From assembly GCA_005885165.1 (NCBI GenBank), contig VAXR01000135.1, forward strand, positions 1-10,484: a stretch of 10,484 nucleotides of DNA, read 5' to 3'. A program made the position numbers and the translations under genes. The stretch is from Actinomycetota bacterium (GTDB lineage Bacteria; Actinomycetota; Thermoleophilia; Solirubrobacterales; Thermoleophilaceae). The notes under the pieces were generated by a model. That model made no database searches, was not told where the DNA came from, and worked only from the letters and a program-made list of their open reading frames with translations. Numbering within the stretch: the first letter of the stretch is position 1; each line of letters opens with the position of its first letter. Shown piece after piece: positions 5,805 to 10,484 of the stretch.

Positions 5805-6299
5805 GTGGTCGTGACGCTCGCGAGCGCCGCCGTTTCCAACATGCCCCAGTCCAAGCTGCGGCGTGAGGCACTGCGCGTCGCCCGCCCGTATCTGAACGCG
5901 ACGGGGCTCGACCAGAATTGGGAGGTATTCGCGCCGGAGCCGCGCCGGGAGTCGATCGCGCTGCACGCGCTCGTCGACTTCACGGACGGCAGCAGGCAAA
6001 CCTGGCGGATCCCGAGTAGCAACCCCGTGACCGGAAGCTACTGGCAGTACCACTGGCAGAAGTGGCAGGACTGGGTGTTGGACGAGCACCTGCGGCGGCT
6101 GTGGCGACCGGCTGCCGTGTTCATCGCGCGCGACCGCGACCGGCCGGGGCGCCACCCCGTGCGCGTCACGCTGATCCGCCGCACGTCGGTTATCGAACCG
6201 CCCGGGCACCACCCGGCCAGCGGGCCCAGCGTCGCGACGCCCTACTACTCGCTCCGCATCACGCCCGGGATGCTCGACCGCGGAGGGCGGCACCGGTGA
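5805..6299 (+). CDS. Small single-TM companion protein of the HTTM gene; function unknown
   Basis: The GTG at 5805 is the first standard start codon and gives 164 residues. It cuts into a hydrophobic segment, so the true start is probably upstream. The frame stays open back past 5697 and encodes LQERLDRSRLGQALISAFVV, which would complete an N-terminal membrane anchor. CTG at 5730 or 5790 are non-standard candidates. After the anchor, the visible core is LDQNWEVFAPEPRRES (about residues 35-50), a strand region with FTDGSRQTWRIP, and the aromatic YWQYHWQKWQDWV. The QNWxxFAPxP phrase recalls DUF5819-like proteins, which I believe also occur beside HTTM genes, but the match is partial and I do not name the family. 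The stop is directly followed by the GTG of the HTTM gene, so the two are surely co-transcribed and may form a membrane complex. Confidence 0.65.
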   Translation: MVVTLASAAVSNMPQSKLRREALRVARPYLNATGLDQNWEVFAPEPRRESIALHALVDFTDGSRQTWRIPSSNPVTGSYWQYHWQKWQDWVLDEHLRRLWRPAAVFIARDRDRPGRHPVRVTLIRRTSVIEPPGHHPASGPSVATPYYSLRITPGMLDRGGRHR

Positions 6300-7289
6300 G
6301 TGCGGTGGCCACGACCCCGCGGGCCGCAGCCGGAGCCCACCTCGACGCTCGCGCTCGTCCGGATCGCATTCGGAGTGGTGATGATCGGCTGGACGCTCGC
6401 GCTCCTGCCGGTCCTCTTCCCGCTGTTCGGACACGACGGGGTCCTGCCGCGGCAGCCACCGCGAGGGCTCGGGACGTGGGGGCTGCTCGCGCTGGTCGAC
6501 GGCAACGCTGCGGTGGTAGCGCTCTTCGTGGTCACGCTCGCCGCGTCCGCCTTGCTCGTAATCGGGTATCGCACCAGGCTCGCGGCGCTCCTGGTCTTCG
6601 TCGGGTTGATGTCATTCACCCGGCGAGATCCGTTTGTGGTCAACTCTGGCGAGCCGCTGCTGCGGATCATCGCCCTCTACCTCGTTCTCTCGAGCGCCGG
6701 CGCGTCGCTCTCGCTCGACCGCCTGCGCCGGGCGCGCGACCGCTTCTGGGAGTTCCCCTCCCGCTCGCGCTGGCCGGTCCGGCTCCTTCAGGTCCAGGTC
6801 AGCCTGATCTACCTATCGAGCGTCTGGGCCAAGACGCGCGGCACCGCCTGGAACGACGGCACCGCCGTCTCCTACGCGCTGCGGATCAAGGACTACACAC
6901 GCTTCCCGCTGCCGAGCGGCATCACCACCTCGGTCCTGATCAGCAACCTGATGACCTACGGCACGCTGGCGACCGAGCTCGCGATCGCCGTCCTCGTGTG
7001 GAACCGGCGGGCGCGCCCCTGGGTTCTGGGCGCCGGCGTGGCGCTTCACCTGGGGATCGCCTACTCGATCAAGGTCGGGTTCTTCACGCTCGGCATGCTC
7101 GTGCTCTACGTAGCGTTCCTGCCGAACGAGACCGCCGGCCGGCTGATCGAGTCGGTTCGCTACCGCCTGCGCGCGCCGGCCGCGATGCGCACGAAGTCGC
7201 GGACGTTGGCGAAGCTCTCGACGTGGTCGACCGCGCGCACGATCGAGCGGATCTGGCCGCGCGAGCGGATGCCGCGCGCTCCGATGTAG
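6300..7289 (+). CDS. HTTM domain membrane protein (vitamin K-dependent gamma-carboxylase-like)
   Basis: This 329-residue protein starts at GTG 6300, immediately after the preceding TGA, with GGAGGG (6282-6287) 12 bases upstream. It matches bacterial HTTM proteins: the LALVRIAFGVVMIGWTLALL opening helix, a loop with DGVLP, several TM spans (about residues 68-100, 118-135, 213-234, 240-256 and 258-275), the YLSSVWAKTRGTAWNDGTAV motif (171-190) that corresponds to the K..G..W..G signature, and a late E...W...HL region. HTTM includes human gamma-glutamyl carboxylase and, in bacteria, membrane enzymes of mostly unknown substrate. A lone HTTM without a recognisable epoxidase domain may not carboxylate. 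The last 43 residues (about 287-329) lie within the 3' end of the opposite-strand MmgE/PrpD gene, are basic and non-hydrophobic, and are probably not part of the conserved domain. Its companion at 5805 is the obvious partner. Confidence 0.82.
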   Translation: MRWPRPRGPQPEPTSTLALVRIAFGVVMIGWTLALLPVLFPLFGHDGVLPRQPPRGLGTWGLLALVDGNAAVVALFVVTLAASALLVIGYRTRLAALLVFVGLMSFTRRDPFVVNSGEPLLRIIALYLVLSSAGASLSLDRLRRARDRFWEFPSRSRWPVRLLQVQVSLIYLSSVWAKTRGTAWNDGTAVSYALRIKDYTRFPLPSGITTSVLISNLMTYGTLATELAIAVLVWNRRARPWVLGAGVALHLGIAYSIKVGFFTLGMLVLYVAFLPNETAGRLIESVRYRLRAPAAMRTKSRTLAKLSTWSTARTIERIWPRERMPRAPM

Positions 7290-9268
7290 AGCTTCTCGGC
7301 GACCGGGAAGTCCGCGATACAGTCCTGGCGGCTCGTGAACTTGCGGCCGTCTGTGAGCTCGACGGTGGCCTCGGCGCCGAAGACGCCCATCGTGATGTCG
7401 GGGACGAGCTCGATCTTGTCGATCACGGCCTGCACCGCGGGGTTGAAGATGGTCGACCGCGAGTACTCGCGGAAGCTGAGCCGGCGGTTGACGAGCGACG
7501 CGGCGATCGGGTACTTGCCGTCGAACAGGAGCGAGATGTAGGTCCAGTCGGGCTGCCGGCGGATGCGCGAGTAGATGTCCTTCGTGCCCTTCGAGAACAT
7601 CGTGGCCGAGGCCGCCATCACCCACGGGATGCGCACCTGCACCCGCTTCACGATCTTCGGGAGGCGCGACCGCGGCGTCGAGTTCCAGATGTGCTTGGCC
7701 TGGCGGTTGACGATGTCGAGGATCGCCTGGACCGACGTGAGCTGGAAGCCGTCGGTGGGGAAGCGCTTGGTGAAGAGCTGGTCGTACTTGCGGTCGAAGC
7801 GCCAGGTCCTGCCGAGGCCGTCGACCATCGTGGCGAGTCGGGTCGGCGTGGGGATGTCCGCCACCCGGTAGCAGTAGCCGATCGGGTTCTCGAGGATGTC
7901 GCGCCGCCCGGTGATACCCGCGCGCGCGTATAGGGCGGCCTCGACCCCGCTCATCACGGGCCAGCCGGTGAGGAGCCCCTTGGCGTCGGCGGTCCACGCC
8001 GGGATCGAGGTGACCTGCGGCTGGGTGCAGCAGATGCCGACGGCGTCCTGGAGCTGCGCGCGGCCGAGGCCGAGCAGCTTGCCGGCCACGAGCGGCGTCT
8101 CGATCTGATGGATCGCCACGGCGTTGCCGGTGTGGATCACGTCGGTGAGCACGTCGCCGGCGCGGGCGAGGATCTCGTTTCCGGCGACGATCGCCGCCAC
8201 GAGCTCCTTCCCCGACGCGCCCGAGAGCTCCGCCGCGGCGAGCGCGGTGGGCACGATGCTGGCGCCCGAGTGCGCCAGGTAGGTCCAGTCCTCCCACTCG
8301 AGGATCTGGGCGTAGACGGAGTTGAGCAGCGCGGCGTGGCGGGCGGAGGTGCGGAACGAGCCCTGGCCGATCACGGTCGCCTCCGGGCGGTCGTGGAATG
8401 CCTTGATCGCCCGCGCGAACTTCTGCCCCGGCGGCATCCGCGAGCCGGCGTACATCGTGCCGAGGATGCTCTTCAGCTGCTCCTTCGCCGACGCGACCGT
8501 GCCCGGCGGGATGTGCTCGTAGCGGATGCCGGCGACGAACTCGGCCAGGAGTTTGGTGACCGGCGGGGCCGACGCCGGCGGGCGTGCCACGTTCGCCAGG
8601 GTGTCGGTCGCGTTCGGCAGCACGAACGGCGCCGGCTCGCCCTTGCAGCTCGGCAGCCCGCTCTTCGCGAGGCCCTCGAGCACCTGCGCGAGCAGCTGCG
8701 GGTCGGGGTTCGAGCCCACCGGGAGGAACGAGAACGCGTACATCACGATCCCGAGCAGCACAACGCTGTTCGCGGCGCTCCGCTCTGGGAACGACTCGCC
8801 GTAGAGCAGCGGGGCGAGCCCCGTGAAGTCGCCGTAGAGCACGCCCAGCCAGTCGGCCTCTGGCATGACCATGTCGCCGTGGCGCTGCGGGTCGACGCCG
8901 GGGCTGAGCGTGGCGCCCGCGGTTCCCAGGATGAGCACGTACGAGCGCGGCGTGCCGGCGACGCGGCAGTTGAACGTCTTGTCGGAGAGGAAATCGCCGA
9001 AGCGCGTGAGCTTCACCGCGGGCCCGGCGCCCTGCCACTTGGCGGCGAACGCGGCGAGGCCGCCCTCGACGCTGCGGGCCGCTTTGGGGATCGGGATCGG
9101 GTCGCCGTAGGCCTCGCGGACGAGCGTGGGCAGCGCCAGCGCGCCGGCGAAGGCGCCGCCGGCTACGGCGCTGCGCTTGAGGAAGTCGCGGCGGAGCAGG
9201 CCATTGCCGTCACTGCCTTCCGGCTGCCGGCCGTCCCCACCGGGCGCGCCCGGCTCCTGCTCGATCAC
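7160..9268 (-). CDS. Tat-exported SCP2-like / MmgE-PrpD fusion protein
   Basis: This protein has 702 residues. It contains a twin-arginine signal, RRDFLKRS (26-33), followed by the hydrophobic AVAGGAFAGALALPTLV (34-50), so export in folded form is predicted. Residues about 65-185 look like a sterol-carrier-protein-2 fold (GGLAAFAAKWQG, then a DMVMPEADWLGVLYGD segment), although this assignment is from pattern only. Residues about 235-690 form a complete MmgE/PrpD domain: LLAEFVAGIRY, the HSGASIVPTALAAAELSG region (333-350) and the VAGNEILARAG segment. PrpD enzymes are 2-methylcitrate dehydratases; related members are cis-aconitate decarboxylase and iminodisuccinate epimerase-type enzymes. The substrate here is unknown, and an exported PrpD is unusual. 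The start is GTG 9268, which shares GTGA with the stop of the upstream glycosidase gene, implying coupled translation. The 3' end overlaps the convergent HTTM gene by 130 bp. Confidence 0.83.
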   Translation of the reverse strand: MIEQEPGAPGGDGRQPEGSDGNGLLRRDFLKRSAVAGGAFAGALALPTLVREAYGDPIPIPKAARSVEGGLAAFAAKWQGAGPAVKLTRFGDFLSDKTFNCRVAGTPRSYVLILGTAGATLSPGVDPQRHGDMVMPEADWLGVLYGDFTGLAPLLYGESFPERSAANSVVLLGIVMYAFSFLPVGSNPDPQLLAQVLEGLAKSGLPSCKGEPAPFVLPNATDTLANVARPPASAPPVTKLLAEFVAGIRYEHIPPGTVASAKEQLKSILGTMYAGSRMPPGQKFARAIKAFHDRPEATVIGQGSFRTSARHAALLNSVYAQILEWEDWTYLAHSGASIVPTALAAAELSGASGKELVAAIVAGNEILARAGDVLTDVIHTGNAVAIHQIETPLVAGKLLGLGRAQLQDAVGICCTQPQVTSIPAWTADAKGLLTGWPVMSGVEAALYARAGITGRRDILENPIGYCYRVADIPTPTRLATMVDGLGRTWRFDRKYDQLFTKRFPTDGFQLTSVQAILDIVNRQAKHIWNSTPRSRLPKIVKRVQVRIPWVMAASATMFSKGTKDIYSRIRRQPDWTYISLLFDGKYPIAASLVNRRLSFREYSRSTIFNPAVQAVIDKIELVPDITMGVFGAEATVELTDGRKFTSRQDCIADFPVAEKLYIGARGIRSRGQIRSIVRAVDHVESFANVRDFVRIAAGARRR

Positions 9269-10484
9269 AGCCCGCCGAACGGTACAGCTCGGCTGGCGCG
9301 CCGGCGCTGGCTCAAGTCGCGGAGCTTTTCTGACTTTCCATCGCTATTCGAGGGAAACTCCGAAAAGCTGCCTCGCCCGGCGCGGTAGGGAGACGCACCC
9401 CACGCTTCCAGAGAGGCGAGGTAGAACAGGGACTGCTCCCAGATGTGCGGCTGGGACGGTACGGAGATCATGCGCCCGTTGCGCACGAACCAGCATTCGC
9501 CAAGGATCCCGGTCGGCTGCCACGCGGCCTCGACGTCGGCGATCCAGCGCAATCCGCGCCTGACGTTCGCGAGCCCGGACGGGTTCACCTGGCGGTCGAG
9601 GTGGCCGAGCCCGAGGAGGCCCTTGGCCTCGTAGCAGCCGGCCTTGCGCGGACCGGCGGGCGCCTGGAACGACGGCGCCAGCTCGCGCCACACGACCCGC
9701 GCCTGCGCGCGCATCCGCGCGTTCGCGTACGAGGACTTGATCCGCTCGGGCCACAGGATCCAGCCGCCATCGCTGTAGTCGGACGCCCACGCTCCGCCGT
9801 CCACCTGGTAGTGGCTGTCGATTGCCCGCGCGAGCTCGGCGGCACGTGCCGCGAAGCGGTGCTCGTCGTCCCCGTGGCCGAGCGCGTGGGCGGCGGCGGC
9901 CGCAGAGCGCATCGCCAGCAGCGCGGGGCCGACGCCGTGCATGGTCGGCTGCCCGGAGCGCGGCTGGAAGTCGTCCTCGCAGGCGGTCGGCGGCTGGAGG
10001 CCGGTGCTCGGGTCGCGGAACGCGATCAGGAACCCGGCCGTGCGCCGGATCGCCGGATAGACCCGCTCGAGGTAAGCGCGGCGCGTCGCAGGCGCGCGCT
10101 GGTAGTGGCGCCACAGGGTCCATAGCCCGAGCCCGGCCTCGTCGATCTCCCAGCTGAAGATGCCGGCGTCCGGGCCGTCGGCGTAGTTCGTCATGAACCA
10201 GTTGCCGTCGGGCGTCGGCTGCATGCACGCGGACAGCGGCGATCCCGGGGGCGCTCCCTGCTCGAGCTTGTGCTGGACGTCGGCGTAGAAGTAGTCGTGG
10301 CGCGCGACGAGCTCCGGGTGGCCGATCGTGTCCAACGTCTCGTTGAGGAACGAGCCGTCGCGAATCCAGTCCTCCGCGTACGGGCTCTGGGTGGCGATGG
10401 AGGCGACGATCGCGACCCTGTCGCCCTGGCGCCCCGCGTGCTCGTAGATCGCCTGGCGGAGGGAGATCAGCGCGCGCTTGGCGA
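9265..10484 (-). CDS. GH15-like six-hairpin glycosidase, C-terminal part (5' end outside window)
   Basis: The frame is open from the window edge to the TGA at 9265-9267, about 406 codons, with the start beyond the window; the TTG at 10335 is internal. Features of the (alpha/alpha)6 glucoamylase-like fold are SPYAEDWIRDGSF near 10348-10390, SWEIDEAGLGLW (about 10155-10122), CEDDFQPRSGQPTMHG (near 9978) and PHIWEQSLFYLASLE (near 9440). The acidic ED pair and the IWEQ glutamate are the best candidates for catalytic residues, by analogy with GH15 and related families, but I cannot align them with certainty. Substrates of the family are alpha-glucans and related sugars. Whether the protein is secreted cannot be judged without the N-terminus. 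The last 36 residues are a Ser/Lys/Arg-rich tail encoded partly by the hairpin repeat at 9323-9369. The stop overlaps the start of the MmgE/PrpD fusion. Confidence 0.75.
   Translation of the reverse strand, partial: AKRALISLRQAIYEHAGRQGDRVAIVASIATQSPYAEDWIRDGSFLNETLDTIGHPELVARHDYFYADVQHKLEQGAPPGSPLSACMQPTPDGNWFMTNYADGPDAGIFSWEIDEAGLGLWTLWRHYQRAPATRRAYLERVYPAIRRTAGFLIAFRDPSTGLQPPTACEDDFQPRSGQPTMHGVGPALLAMRSAAAAAHALGHGDDEHRFAARAAELARAIDSHYQVDGGAWASDYSDGGWILWPERIKSSYANARMRAQARVVWRELAPSFQAPAGPRKAGCYEAKGLLGLGHLDRQVNPSGLANVRRGLRWIADVEAAWQPTGILGECWFVRNGRMISVPSQPHIWEQSLFYLASLEAWGASPYRAGRGSFSEFPSNSDGKSEKLRDLSQRRRASRAVPFGGL
9323..9369. repeat. 47-bp imperfect inverted repeat inside the 3' end of the glycosidase gene
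   Basis: Two 21-bp arms (9323-9343 and 9349-9369) pair at 18 positions around the loop CTATT. The outer 8 bp, AGCTTTTC/GAAAAGCT, are perfect. The mismatches are at pairs 9331/9361, 9334/9358 and 9340/9352. The run is markedly AT-richer than the surrounding DNA and encodes the SFSEFPSNSDGKSEKL tail segment of the glycosidase. It resembles a REP-like dispersed element, or an mRNA hairpin between two coupled genes. Confidence 0.7.

Noticed and set aside
6296..6360. GTG at 6296 (MSAVATTPRAAAG...) as the HTTM start
   Set aside because: It is in the wrong frame for the conserved LALVRIAFG helix; only the GTG at 6300 reads directly into it without a frameshift.
6062..7933. Long plus-strand open frame of 623 codons
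   Set aside because: Its translation is Arg/Ala/Asp-rich nonsense spanning both the HTTM gene and the antisense of the PrpD gene; high GC keeps the frame free of stops.
8108..9388. Plus-strand open frame of 426 codons opposite the PrpD fusion
   Set aside because: It is a GC-driven antisense shadow. The minus strand encodes a Tat signal and a conserved PrpD domain.

Overview
The window is high-GC DNA with dense, mostly leaderless-looking or weakly signalled genes. It has GTG starts, a Tat substrate, a lipobox lipoprotein of a family I know from actinomycetes, and HTTM, DUF1326 and DUF2182 membrane or accessory proteins. This fits an actinobacterium, most plausibly a soil member of the Thermoleophilia (Solirubrobacterales/Gaiellales). 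That placement is an inference from gene content and composition, not from a marker gene. No rRNA, tRNA, CRISPR array, transposase or integrase is visible.

Layout. (1) 1-310, plus strand: the C-terminal end of a DUF559-type nuclease-fold protein. It is followed by a 37-bp inverted repeat and a small tandem repeat. (2) 450-2174, minus strand: a secreted right-handed beta-helix protein. (3) 2255-4700, plus strand: two tandem DUF1326 proteins with CNC-x3-CPC cysteine motifs, a DUF2182 integral membrane protein and a small NrtS-like membrane protein. The last three are tightly packed. The gap between the two DUF1326 genes holds an exact 38-bp tandem duplication, and its second copy supplies the -35 box of a good predicted promoter. 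(4) 4731-5696, plus: a lipoprotein of the DUF6777 type with an unusual Tyr/Cys/Pro-rich C-terminus. (5) 5805-7289, plus: a one-TM companion protein and an HTTM (vitamin K-dependent gamma-carboxylase-like) membrane protein, almost abutting. (6) 10484-7160, minus: a six-hairpin (GH15-like) glycosidase running off the window edge, translationally coupled to a Tat-exported protein that fuses an SCP2-like domain to a full-length MmgE/PrpD domain. The MmgE/PrpD gene overlaps the HTTM gene tail to tail by 130 bp.

How they may work together. The most system-like unit is region 3. Two soluble paralogous cysteine-motif proteins sit beside a membrane protein annotated in public families as predicted metal-binding, plus a four-gene end partner that resembles a nitrate/nitrite transporter. 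A shared role in metal or anion handling is plausible, but no function is established. The exported PrpD fusion, coupled to a glycosidase, is the most unusual protein architecture in the window.
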